A stretch of 64,000 bases of DNA, taken from assembly GCA_034401795.1 (NCBI GenBank), contig CM067367.1, positions 51,724,884 to 51,788,883 on the forward strand. Reading direction: 5' to 3'. Position 1 is the first letter of the stretch. The number at the start of each line of letters is the position of its first letter. The position numbers and the translations under genes were made by a program. This document shows positions 1 to 8,933 of the stretch, piece after piece. Source of the stretch: Chaetoderma sp. LZ-2023a (taxonomy: Eukaryota > Mollusca > Caudofoveata > Chaetodermatida > Chaetodermatidae). Under the pieces are notes generated by a model. That model was not told the DNA's origin. It did no database searches and saw only the letters and a list, made by a program, of their open reading frames with translations.

Positions 1-63
1 ATTGATGGATTATGACTTGAAATTTCTTTGATAGTGTTTATAGTTTGTAGTTCCTCATCAGCC

Positions 64-115
<52 letters not shown>

Positions 116-600
116 AGATAATGAATAGAATGAGGATGATGATCATGATGAACATGATGATGGTGAAGAGGATGACGATGACCACGATGATGAAGCAGGA
201 AAGGTTAATATATGGTCGCCGAGGCTGTGGTACTCACTGCTGACATCTGTGTGGCATCAAACCATTGTTCCGGAATGTGAAAGTGTGCGCCCACAGAGTC
301 CCCCACCAGCGCGATGCCACGTCTACCAGTCCCATTACAATACAAGCTCTCATACGGAATGCCACTTGCGCTGTCCACACCCTAAAGATCAGTGATCGAA
401 TTAGCAATTGCGTGCGCGCATACTTGAGTGCGTGCGTGTCTGCGTACATGCGATTTCTTTTCTTTTTTATGTGTGTTGCTTGAATAGTGTGCTTTATGAG
501 TGTATTGTTGTTGTTGTTGTTGCTGTTGTTGTTGTGGTGGTGGTGGTGGTGGCTTGTGGTGGGGGTATTAAAACAGCGCGTTGTGTGTGAAGATAGTATC
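1..600. repeat. Simple-sequence region at window start
   Basis: A (CGA)n run at about 64-117 is followed by GATGAT/ATGATG-rich sequence to about 195, and TTG/TGG trinucleotide runs lie at about 508-555. Open frames here are low-complexity translations of the repeats (poly-Thr, poly-His/Asn, poly-Val). No gene is supported. Confidence 0.7.
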
Positions 601-618
601 CATGTCCCCGAATAACGC

Positions 619-691
619 AGCTTACTTTGCCGATGCTGGGCCGGTACCTTGCCGATACTTTTAATATCGGCCAACATCGGCCCAGTAAGAT
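619..691. repeat. Imperfect inverted repeat (hairpin)
   Basis: The left arm starts CTTACT and carries CCGATGCTGGGCCGG. The right arm carries the inverted form CCAACATCGGCCCAGTAAG. The arms flank a short AT-rich centre (TTTTAATA). It resembles a small MITE or foldback element. The rest of 600-895 is AT-rich with no supported feature. Confidence 0.5.
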
Positions 692-894
692 GCGATATCT
701 GGGTCACTTCTACTCGAACACCGTTTTATCATATAAAGGACGACAAATATAATATAGTATATATAACTATATTGCACAAATGCAATATGACGACATGTCA
801 GTGGTTCATGGAACAACACAATAAACATACCTTGCACAACACGGACCTATTTTATTAATTAAACCCCTTGTATACAATTTTCCTCTACAAAGAT

Positions 895-1330
895 ACACAG
901 AATTCGCTGCTATGATAATAGAGGTATCCGATCTGTCACTCAAGTAGGCTTATATGACTTCATAATCATTTATGTCACTTGTAGTTGATGCCACAATCAT
1001 AATGACGTCATGAAAATCGAAATGTCCTTCACGAGTGTACGAATTGCTGGATTTACAATTTAATAAACATTCTGTTGTATATTTTGTAACTAATTTGACT
1101 GGGAGATGTTGCTTTCATAGGCAACAACACTCCCCAGTCAAATTTGTTTCAAAATATTTAACAGATTAGCTGTATAATTACCTTGAATTCGGGATCCTGT
1201 GAATTCAGAAATCAATGCATATACATTGATTCAGACACGCGTGTAAAGTGGACTGAGTCTAGCTAGAAATGGGCGGGGCCTAGCTAGAAATGGATTAGTA
1301 TTGAGGGGTTCTAATAAAATATTTAAATTT
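895..1330 (+). repeat. Palindromic repeat family 1, copy at 0.9-1.3 kb
   Basis: The core at about 1073-1164 is an inverted repeat: TTTTGTAACTAATTTGACTGGG, a short loop holding TTTCATAGGCAAC, then CCCCAGTCAAATTTGTTTCAAAAT. It is flanked on the left by a CATAATGACGTCATGA-type segment and on the right by GGGCGGGGCCTAGCTAGAAATGG. The same order of blocks recurs near 2.3, 21.1, 21.9, 22.7, 28.6 and 39.0 kb. No coding capacity. Sequence from 1330 to 1540 shows nothing else. Confidence 0.65.
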
Positions 1331-1539
1331 AAATGACAGTATGCATATACTAATTTACATTTTAGCGTACATAATACATTTATGTGTTGTGTCTTTGGGA
1401 TTGGACATATTTGGGTTTCGTACCTATAATGTCATACACGGAAATGTAATTCTTTAAGCAAATGACAATAAGTACGTGTAAATCATAAATAGCATCTCAA
1501 ACTCTTTAATTATTAAAAATTGCAATCAAATCAATCTCT

Positions 1540-1690
1540 CCGCCCGCCCCCCCTCTCTCTCTCTCTCTCTCTGTCTCTCGCTCTCCTTCCCTCCTTCACT
1601 CCCTCCATCCCACCCACCCACCCACCCTCCATCCCACTCCCTCCCTTCACCCTCTCCTCCCCCTCCTTTCCTCCCTGCCTTCGTCCGTCC

Positions 1691-1733
<43 letters not shown>

Positions 1734-1885
1734 CTCTCTCTCCCTCTCCCTCTCCCTCTCCCTCTCTCCCCTCTCCCTCCTCTCCCTCCCTCCCTCCTCA
1801 CCCCCTCCCTCCCCACCCTCTCTCTATCTACCTCTCTCCCCATCTCCTCCTCTCCCCATCTTTCCCTTTCTCTCTCTTGTAAAAG
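1540..1885. repeat. (CT)n / CCCTCT polypyrimidine tract
   Basis: About 345 bp of almost pure pyrimidine on the plus strand, with (CT)n runs at 1552-1575 and 1695-1740 and CCCTCC variants between. Open frames on both strands are repeat artefacts rich in Ser-Leu-Pro or Arg-Glu. Sequence from 1890 to 2255 shows no supported feature. Confidence 0.85.
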
Positions 1886-2254
1886 AAAGAAAAAGAAAGA
1901 AAAGGCTGTATTCACATTAGAGAGCAAATCCGCAGTAACTCCAAACCTTCACATAATTTCATGGTACTCGTGTAAGCATTGGCACTTATGCAAGTTATGA
2001 CAAGTAAACGAATCTTTGTGATCGATCGAACGTTCTTCGGATTAGCCCTGTTATGTGAACACTAAGTAGCAATTTGTTCTCGGCACGATTTCGTGGGATA
2101 GGACGAGATATATCAAGACAAGATCAGATACGATTGGAAAGTTTTAGATCCTGAGCCAATTTGTAAAGCTTGCTCATGTTCTTCGTCTTGCTGTTGTTGG
2201 TGTGAACATTTTCTTTCTTTTTCCTTATGCATTAAGTACGGAGGCCGAATGGAC

Positions 2255-2600
2255 CTTTCGAATTCATCAATCCATCATATGACGGCATAATGAACTATGT
2301 GACGTGCAGGATGACGTCATAATCATTATAGTACGTCATGAAAGACTCGATTTAGTCATTCTTGAACGCTTAATAGTCCGACACGTTGTACGAATTGTTT
2401 GGCTTACTGTCTTTATTCTTTGCTGTTGAATATTTTGAAACTAATTTGACTGGGCGCTGTTGCGGCCATAGTTTCAAAATATTCACCAGCTTACTTGTAT
2501 AGTTTTCCTGAAATTGATACTCACGGAGTTCAGAGGTGGAGCCTAGCTAGAGTGCTAAAAGTGGAAAGGTCCACTTTCGATTCACCCCGGCTGGATTTTA
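2255..2600 (+). repeat. Palindromic repeat family 1, copy at 2.3-2.6 kb
   Basis: It has the left flank with ATCATATGACG and GTGACGTGCAGGATGACGTC. The core at about 2421-2490 reads TATTTTGAAACTAATTTGAC then TGGGCGCTGTTGC. Most of the right arm is missing, since only GTTTCAAAATATTCACCAGC remains. Downstream come GAAATTGATACTCACGG and a degraded GCCTAGCTAGA block. Confidence 0.6.
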
Positions 2601-4015
2601 GAAGGGTTGACCACCCTTATATTTTAGCATCGCTACTCCTCCGTCTTTGATGACTGGCATTTGCTAAGATTTGATGGGTATCGTCTCATGGTAACTTTCG
2701 ACTTAAATATGGAGTCCACATTTCGATTCAGTTGTAAAAAGGGCACCCACCACACCCAGTTCATAGATATTTTAATCGCCAATTCTCTGTTATTAATGAA
2801 CGGCTAAACGGATATCGATAAGATTTGAGAAATTTAAGTACGATAGTCCTATTCTATGGGTGTTTCTCGATATCGCTATTGTGTCATATCCTCGAGCTAA
2901 CCGGAAAATAGCCTTTAATGGTTTTAAAACTGAAATTCTATATCACAGGGTTCAAATGTTAAAGGCGTGTATAAAAACCACATAATATTTAGTTGTTCAT
3001 TTATTATGCCTACTTACATAGATCCCGTTGCAGTTGGAGTCCTTGGAGATGTCGTTATTTACTGCACTGTATTGGTAAAACAATACAAAGTGAAATAATT
3101 ATAATGCTGTATAATTACTATCCATAAGGTGGAATAAAATTTAATAAATTGATATACTCGCAAAACGTGCTTTGGTGTACATGAAACTGATATGTCTGCT
3201 CATATCAGGGTTTTCTATAACTAATCAAAAGCACGGTATTATATTAGTAGTAGTGCTGGCGTTTTGACGTGATTAAGGGGTAGAGGGGGTACATGCGTAA
3301 ATGACCCAGGGAAACGTAGTATATCCTGCGCGTAACAAACAATGTCCTCTCTCAATGTGACAATGTTTTTCCTTAAATACAAATACAGATTTACAGAAAT
3401 AGTATATTTCTATTTGAAATGGATTCATCACAAACTTGATTTTAGTGGAAATTATAATCTAATTGAAAGAATGCATTTACAATTGCTCATGGAATACTGA
3501 TGATCGTATAATTATTGTATTATTATAGGCTATTGAATCCCCAAAGCAGACGTAGATTGACATTATTTTATCACCAAGCAGTTATCACAATGAAACTGGA
3601 CAGATCAAACACGTCTTCTGCTTCTATGACCAGCAATAGCTCCCAGTCAAAATAGTTTCAAAATGCTTTATAAAAATGTGTATTAAATTGTAAATTTACG
3701 ATAGATATATAATTCGTACCCTTTAGTGCCAGAATTTTCTATTTACGTGGAGGAGCTACGTGATTTTGATTCTGACGTAGGCTAACAAGTGATATATTTG
3801 ATTATCACGTCAGATGAATTAGTGACAGATCGGATCACTAGACACTGACATATTACAAAATGGCCTGGTCACCGCTCATGCATAACTAACCTTGCGCCTG
3901 GTCTCACACTTGCGTCAATGTCATCGCAATCTTTACCGCGCCAGGAAATCCCGCGTAAGGTCTTAAACATGAAAGAACATCAGAATTCAAATACAAACAT
4001 GGTTACAAATATGCC
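2600..4015. other. No gene recognised; one half-copy of repeat family 1
   Basis: AT-rich sequence with no supported reading frame. A half-core with CTCCCAGTCAAAATAGTTTC lies at about 3640-3665, preceded by a degraded loop with CTTCTATGACCAGCAATAG. Confidence 0.5.
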
Positions 4016-4019
4016 AGAA

Positions 4020-4570
4020 ATATTCCATATGAATATTTTGAAAATAACTTGATAGGGAGCTGTTAAATTATCTTCAAAATATTTAACAGCATATCTGTAT
4101 GTTTGTCTTGAAATTTGGATTTTGGTCGTAACGTCCCAGCATTCAATTTTAAGAGAAACCTACAGGTAAGCTGTTGACTATTTTTAAAACAAATTCAACA
4201 GGGATATGCTGCTGTCATAGACAGCAACAGCGCACAGTCAAATTTGTTTCAAAATAATTATAAATAACATACTGTATTTTCGTCGAACGAACAAAATGTC
4301 GTGCTTAAAGGGATGCTAATCTCATCCCATACCATTCATTTCCCAACACATTCCTTTATCTGTATAGCAATTACTTCCGTTTTAGCATTGGATTAGTGCT
4401 GAATGTTCCCACAAATGATAGTGCATGATGTCATGTAGGTGCAGACACAGCACATTCTTTGTTATGTAATAATTATGGTGTTGAATATTTTGAAACTTAT
4501 TTAACTGGAAGGTAGGCAACAGTATCCAGTCAAAGTAGTTTCAAAGTATTCAACAACATACATGTATGGT
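4020..4570. repeat. Three degraded cores of palindromic repeat family 1
   Basis: Cores lie at about 4029-4095, 4171-4275 and 4478-4558. Each has arms related to TATTTTGAAACTAATTTGAC and its complement around a short GC-rich loop. The middle copy retains a CTGCTGTCATAGACAGCAAC loop. The copies are diverged and partly deleted. Confidence 0.55.
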
Positions 4571-5392
4571 TGCTTTTATACCGCACTGCCGAACTATAGG
4601 TTGTACATATATGGTTAAGCGTATGTACCGAGGCAGACAGCATAGATTTTTCTGATTGGTCAGAAATTAAATCCCGAGTCTTCATAGATTGTGAGAACGT
4701 ATAAACATTTAGCTATTAATGCATGAATATGTTTCTGTCAGCATAATAAAAAGCCAAAATGGCATGCATATTTTATGTGTGGCATACTATAACGACGGAA
4801 TCGATATTCTAAGATGAGCTGAGTTTTCCTTTAAATAATATGATCTACAAGATGAAATTCTCCACATTACATACCAAATATGTGCTGAATCCATCTTTGT
4901 CCGCATCAAACGCTGGTTCATGGTGGCTAATGGCCCTGACAATGAAATGGTTTTTCCTTGTCAAATATTACGTTAGCAACATTTGAAGTGTATTGTATTT
5001 TACAAATAATCAGATAATAAAGTAAGTTGCCCCTAAATATCGACGAGTATTTTCTAAGATATATATTTGATTTTAATGTGATTACTCTCGGATCAGTAGC
5101 AAGCGTTGTCAGGGGCGTTGTCAAGGGCGGGGTTGACATTTGGCAATATCACCCACTAAATGCCTTGGTTGTCCTACATACAGCAATAGATCTGGTTCTG
5201 CAATTGAGGAATCGAGTCTCTCAGTTAATCATATGACGCCATAATCAATCACATCACGAATGACTCGACTTAGTCCACCTTAAACGGATAATAGTCCGTC
5301 AGGTTGTCGCGAGCAGGTCTATCTGTATGCCTGCGCGTGCGTGCGAGTATGCGCTTGTGTGTACGTACGTGCGTACGTGTGTCTGTATGTAT
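4571..5392. other. No gene recognised
   Basis: Short open frames at 4927-5236 on both strands overlap each other and match nothing I recognise. A CGTGCGTG/ACGT-rich stretch at about 5325-5390 leads into the TATG repeats at the 3' end of the first Penelope-like copy. Confidence 0.4.
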
Positions 5393-5550
5393 GTAATATT
5401 GTAAACGCACCGGCTCAGAATTTTCAAAATTGAAAAAAATTGAAAATATTTTTGCTTATTTTATCACCTGAGATTGTCAATTTTGTTTAATAGATGCCAT
5501 ATGGCCTGATTAGTATACAATGATAAATCATTGATTGATGTTTTGAACAC

Positions 5551-7821
5551 TTATTTGAGTTTCGCTTTTACCAAGATGTCGCGTAGATTAGGATTTTTCT
5601 TAAATGCAATTACTGGACGCTTGTTGAATGGTTGTTTTAAATTGTCCTGTAATTTGTGATACTCATCCTTTAGGATTTTCGCAATTTCAACATTTTTCCG
5701 ATTGTATGTGAGAGTAAATGGGATAATCTCACGTTGATCCGAGAGGCATGGGTCCGAATTTATGCCCCTTGGCCATTGTGTTTCGAGTTCTTTAATCCAA
5801 AACGATTCTCTTAGTGATCTTTGTTTATCAGTTTCCTCTGTTGTGTCTGAAAGAGGTAGCTGTTCGATGGGCATAATTTCAAAGTCACGGGTGACTAAAT
5901 GATCAGGAAGATTAAAATGTTCAGCCACATGTGTGTCTTCCTCTAGTCTAATATCTGAAAGGTGTCTGGTTGCTCGGCATCTTAGTCGATTTTTTGTTTC
6001 GCCAACATACTGCTTTTGACACAATTTGCATGAAATTAAGTAAATGACATTTTCAGAATCGCAATCTAATTTCGACTGAATTTGAAATTTGCTTTTGTTT
6101 TGAAAGCTCGTGAATGTACTCTGGGAAGGAAGAAATTTATCCAATTTACACCTTTTCTTTTCACATTTCCGAGATTCTCCTTCACCAATAATCGGACGAT
6201 TATGACAAATTTTGGTAGGCCGAGAATTTCTGGCATTATCTGGAATGATTTCCAAATTATGCAAAGTTTCAGACTTTATTTTGCGCAGGAACCGAGAAGA
6301 GTACCCTCTCGGTTTGAGGGCTTTGAATAAGGTCGAACATGATGATTCAAAGTTTTTCTTATCACTCGAATTTCTATGAAAACGGATTATTTGTGATTTT
6401 ACAAGTCCCTTGAAAGTATGCGGAGGATGGAATGATTTCTTGTGTAGTAGTTGATGCGAGTCGGTTGGCTTAAAATAAACTTTGTAGTCTAAGTAACCAG
6501 TTGTTTCATACTTTATACCTTTGTATAAAGTTACATCTAGGAAATCTACGGACAGCTCATCGATTTGAGCTTTTAGTTTGATATTCGGATCATGATTATT
6601 CAGAATGGCCAGAAATTCGGTAAATGCTTCCTTACTATGTTGCCAGATCATGAAAATATCATCGAGGTACCTGCGGTAAATGAGCGGCTGATTTGGACAG
6701 TTTTCGAGTGCTTCCTTTTCCCACTCTGCCATGTAAAGGTTAGCGAAACCTGGGCTGAAACGCTTACCCATTGCGCAGCCACAAATTTGTTGAAAAATTT
6801 CACCAGCAAATTCAAAGTCATTGCCCTTCAGACTAAGCTCTAATAGAGCTATTACTTCTCTGTCGGGCCTGTTGGTGTCAGGATAGTCGGCAAATGCTCT
6901 ACGAATTGAATTTAGACCCTTTTCGATGTCAATGTTTGTGTACATAGCATCGACGTCCATTGTAATTAAGAATGAATTTGGAGGGACCGAGATCTTAGAG
7001 ACCTGGGCTAGGAAGTCTTCAGTGTTTTTCAGATAGCTAAAATGTCTATTTGCAATTGGCTGAAGATGGTAGTCGATAAATTCACTAATCCTATATGATT
7101 CCGAACCACAATCTGAAATAATGGGTCGCCCTGGTGGAGTCATTGGGTCGGTCCACGAGTCAATAGACTTATGGATTTTAGGAAGAAGATAAAATGTACG
7201 TGGTTTCGAATCATCTTTTGCGCACAGGTATTTATATTGCTTTTCAGTTATCTTCTTGTTATCAACCATTTTTTGGAGAATTTTGTTGAATTTGCTACAG
7301 TTATTTTGCCAAAGTGGTTCATTTAGTTTTTGGTAATGCTTCGGATTACTAAGCTGTCTATGCGCTTCTTTGATGTAGTGGTCTTTATCCATTATTACAG
7401 TAGCCGATCCTTTATCCGCAGGTTTGATGACAATTTCACTTTTTCTAGATAAACCTAATAGGGCCTGGCGTTGCTCATAAGATAAATTTTGCTGATCGTT
7501 TGGAAATGTAGTATTTTCAATACGTTCAGAGTAAAGTTTTATACTTTCACCGATTGCTGGGTCAACACATTTTAAGTTTGGAGCCCAGCCAGTTTTTTCA
7601 ATGAATAGTGGAATATTACTATTGGAGTTTTGAAAAAAATCAGCTAATTTCACACGGTGACCAAATTCAGCAGTTTCAGTAAAGCCATTATCTAAATCTG
7701 CATCCAAACCTGTTTTATGTTTTGGTGTTGGGACAAAAGTCAAGCCAAAATTAAGCAGTGACTGTTCTGCTTCGCCTAATGCGGAGCCGGTTAAGTTTAC
7801 AATATTACTACCCAGTCCCAT
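5551..7821 (-). CDS. Penelope-like ORF2: reverse transcriptase with GIY-YIG endonuclease (copy A)
   Basis: 756 aa, uninterrupted. Visible landmarks are PADKGSATVIMDK (about residue 134), PRTFYLLPKIHKS (about 206), RT motif A LITMDVDAMYTN (about 287), motif B GCAMGKRFSPGFANLYM (about 346) and motif C YRRYLDDIFMIW with catalytic YLDD (about 383). A Cys/His linker (CHNRP...CEKKRC) follows. The C-terminal GIY-YIG nuclease runs from about residue 590 (VIYLISCKLC, QYVGET, then RATRH and AEHF). RT plus C-terminal GIY-YIG is the canonical Penelope-like architecture: the nuclease nicks the target and RT copies the RNA. The ATG used here lies 33 nt past the end of the TTTAAAC heptamer at the end of ORF1. 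The frame is open back to that heptamer, so the protein may be made as a fusion with ORF1. Compared with B and C, copy A has RLRCR rather than PLRWR in the nuclease. Confidence 0.93.
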   Translation of the reverse strand: MGLGSNIVNLTGSALGEAEQSLLNFGLTFVPTPKHKTGLDADLDNGFTETAEFGHRVKLADFFQNSNSNIPLFIEKTGWAPNLKCVDPAIGESIKLYSERIENTTFPNDQQNLSYEQRQALLGLSRKSEIVIKPADKGSATVIMDKDHYIKEAHRQLSNPKHYQKLNEPLWQNNCSKFNKILQKMVDNKKITEKQYKYLCAKDDSKPRTFYLLPKIHKSIDSWTDPMTPPGRPIISDCGSESYRISEFIDYHLQPIANRHFSYLKNTEDFLAQVSKISVPPNSFLITMDVDAMYTNIDIEKGLNSIRRAFADYPDTNRPDREVIALLELSLKGNDFEFAGEIFQQICGCAMGKRFSPGFANLYMAEWEKEALENCPNQPLIYRRYLDDIFMIWQHSKEAFTEFLAILNNHDPNIKLKAQIDELSVDFLDVTLYKGIKYETTGYLDYKVYFKPTDSHQLLHKKSFHPPHTFKGLVKSQIIRFHRNSSDKKNFESSCSTLFKALKPRGYSSRFLRKIKSETLHNLEIIPDNARNSRPTKICHNRPIIGEGESRKCEKKRCKLDKFLPSQSTFTSFQNKSKFQIQSKLDCDSENVIYLISCKLCQKQYVGETKNRLRCRATRHLSDIRLEEDTHVAEHFNLPDHLVTRDFEIMPIEQLPLSDTTEETDKQRSLRESFWIKELETQWPRGINSDPCLSDQREIIPFTLTYNRKNVEIAKILKDEYHKLQDNLKQPFNKRPVIAFKKNPNLRDILVKAKLK

Positions 7822-7825
7822 TTCT

Positions 7826-7860
7826 GGGTGGTTGGTACCTTGACCCGAGTTTAGTTTAAA
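7826..7860 (-). promoter_or_regulatory. Candidate -1 ribosomal frameshift signal (copy A)
   Basis: Heptamer TTTAAAC at 7860-7854 is positioned in the ORF1 frame as T TTA AAC, directly before the ORF1 stop TAA. Re-pairing one base back gives TTT AAA CTA AAC TCG, which is open and leads into ORF2. A 7-nt spacer is followed by a possible bulged hairpin: GGGT (7846-7843) with ACCC (7829-7826), and GGT with ACC around a 4-nt loop ACCA. T TTA AAC is a canonical slippery site. Confidence 0.65.
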
Positions 7861-8624
7861 TTAAGGGCCACAAGCCAGTTATTATACATGTCATTTGCTG
7901 TCCTCTCAGTCCAATGAATATTGTCATGACCCACTTCGAATTCTGTCGAAGCAAGACTGGGTATGACAATAACCCTGGACTCAGGGGATTTGGCCTTGCT
8001 TGACGCGGCAGTCCGATTAATTGCATCGAGTGCCTGCTTTTGCTGAGGTGTCGAGGTTGCGGAGAAATTTAGTTCAGTGAAGTAGATCCTAGACTTGGGA
8101 AATTTCTTTCGTACCATACTGAATAATAACCTAAGTCGATACTCGGAGGCTGAGATCAGATTATTCCTATCATTTATTCCTATGGTGAGGACTACTTTCT
8201 CAGGTTGCAATTTCCCTGTGTATTTATTAATGATCGTTCTGAGATCATTAATCGATGCTCCAGGGAAACAGGCAACCTGAGTATCTGGATGGGGATCCAC
8301 ATTAATCCGACTCAAGTTTGAATCTCCGACGATCAAGATCTTTTTGTCGATGGTCGGAAGTTGCCAATTTGGTTTGTTGGTGGCCTCATTCCTGAATTTC
8401 CAGAACTTATTCTGTTCCAAGGGTGTGGGCTTCTTTGGTCTGGCGCATGGAGATGGTGTGGATCGTGGTTGAGGGACCTTTTGTGCAGCTCGGGTCCTTG
8501 GACCCGGCTGTTTACTAGCACCTTTGGCATTTGACACCCTCTGCGGAAGAGGAGGAAAATCCTCAGGAGAGAATGGTGGCGCTGGTGGAGGTGAATCTGG
8601 TAGAGGGATCATAGAGGGGTCCAC
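7851..8624 (-). CDS. Penelope-like ORF1, C-terminal part: SGNH/GDSL hydrolase (copy A, 5'-truncated)
   Basis: About 257 aa from a GTG codon. The frame is open further upstream to the TATG tract near 8664, so this is the remainder of a longer ORF1 (compare copy B). It begins with a Pro-rich stretch (MIPLPDSPPPAPPFSPEDF). An SGNH-hydrolase domain follows with all four blocks: ILIVGDSN (nucleophile Ser), FPGASIND (Gly), LTIGINDRN (Asn) and HDNIHWTE (Asp and His). SGNH hydrolases are esterases or lipases. Esterase-like domains are known in ORF1 of some CR1-type LINEs and in rotifer terminons, so a role in element RNP or membrane association is possible but unproven. It ends NLN-stop on the TTTAAAC heptamer. 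Its last base is 29 nt before the ORF2 ATG. Confidence 0.88.
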   Translation of the reverse strand: MDPSMIPLPDSPPPAPPFSPEDFPPLPQRVSNAKGASKQPGPRTRAAQKVPQPRSTPSPCARPKKPTPLEQNKFWKFRNEATNKPNWQLPTIDKKILIVGDSNLSRINVDPHPDTQVACFPGASINDLRTIINKYTGKLQPEKVVLTIGINDRNNLISASEYRLRLLFSMVRKKFPKSRIYFTELNFSATSTPQQKQALDAINRTAASSKAKSPESRVIVIPSLASTEFEVGHDNIHWTERTANDMYNNWLVALNLN

Positions 8625-8663
8625 TGGAATGTAAATACTGTGGTCACTGGATGTGCCAGGAAG

Positions 8664-8778
8664 ATGTATGTATGTATGTATGTATGTATGTATGTATGTA
8701 TGTATGTATGTATGTATGTATGTATGTATGTATGTATGTATGTATGTATGTATGTATGTATGTATGTATGTATGTATA
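8664..8778. repeat. (TATG)n microsatellite joining copies A and B
   Basis: Nearly perfect TATG repeats lie between the truncated 5' end of copy A and the 3' end of copy B. An equivalent tract caps the 5' end of copy C. Confidence 0.95.
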
Positions 8779-8933
8779 TGATATTGTCAAACGCACTGGC
8801 TCAGAATTTTCAAAATTGAAAAATTGAAAAAATTCTTGTTTATTTTATTCCTTGAGATTGTCATTTTGTTTTAGAGACGCCATATGGCCTAATTGTCACA
8901 CAATGATAAATCACTGAGTGGTATTTTGAAAAC

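Larger units (their letters stand above)
5393..8660 (-). mobile_element. Penelope-like element copy A (5'-truncated)
   Basis: On the minus strand it runs from a 5'-truncated ORF1 (SGNH hydrolase) through ORF2 (RT plus GIY-YIG) to a short AT-rich 3' UTR ending at TATG repeats near 5390. The 5' end stops in a (TATG)n tract at 8664. That tract directly joins the 3' end of copy B, so A and B stand head-to-tail in the same orientation. The 5' junction has the same sequence as in copy C, so the two truncations are not independent. Class assignment rests on RT motifs and the C-terminal GIY-YIG domain, which define Penelope-like elements. Confidence 0.88.

Noticed and set aside
8095..8280. Plus-strand frames inside the Penelope-like copies (also at 6082, 6592, 9465, 15968, 17981)
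   Set aside because: Antisense shadows of ORF1 and ORF2, repeated in each copy because the copies are alike.
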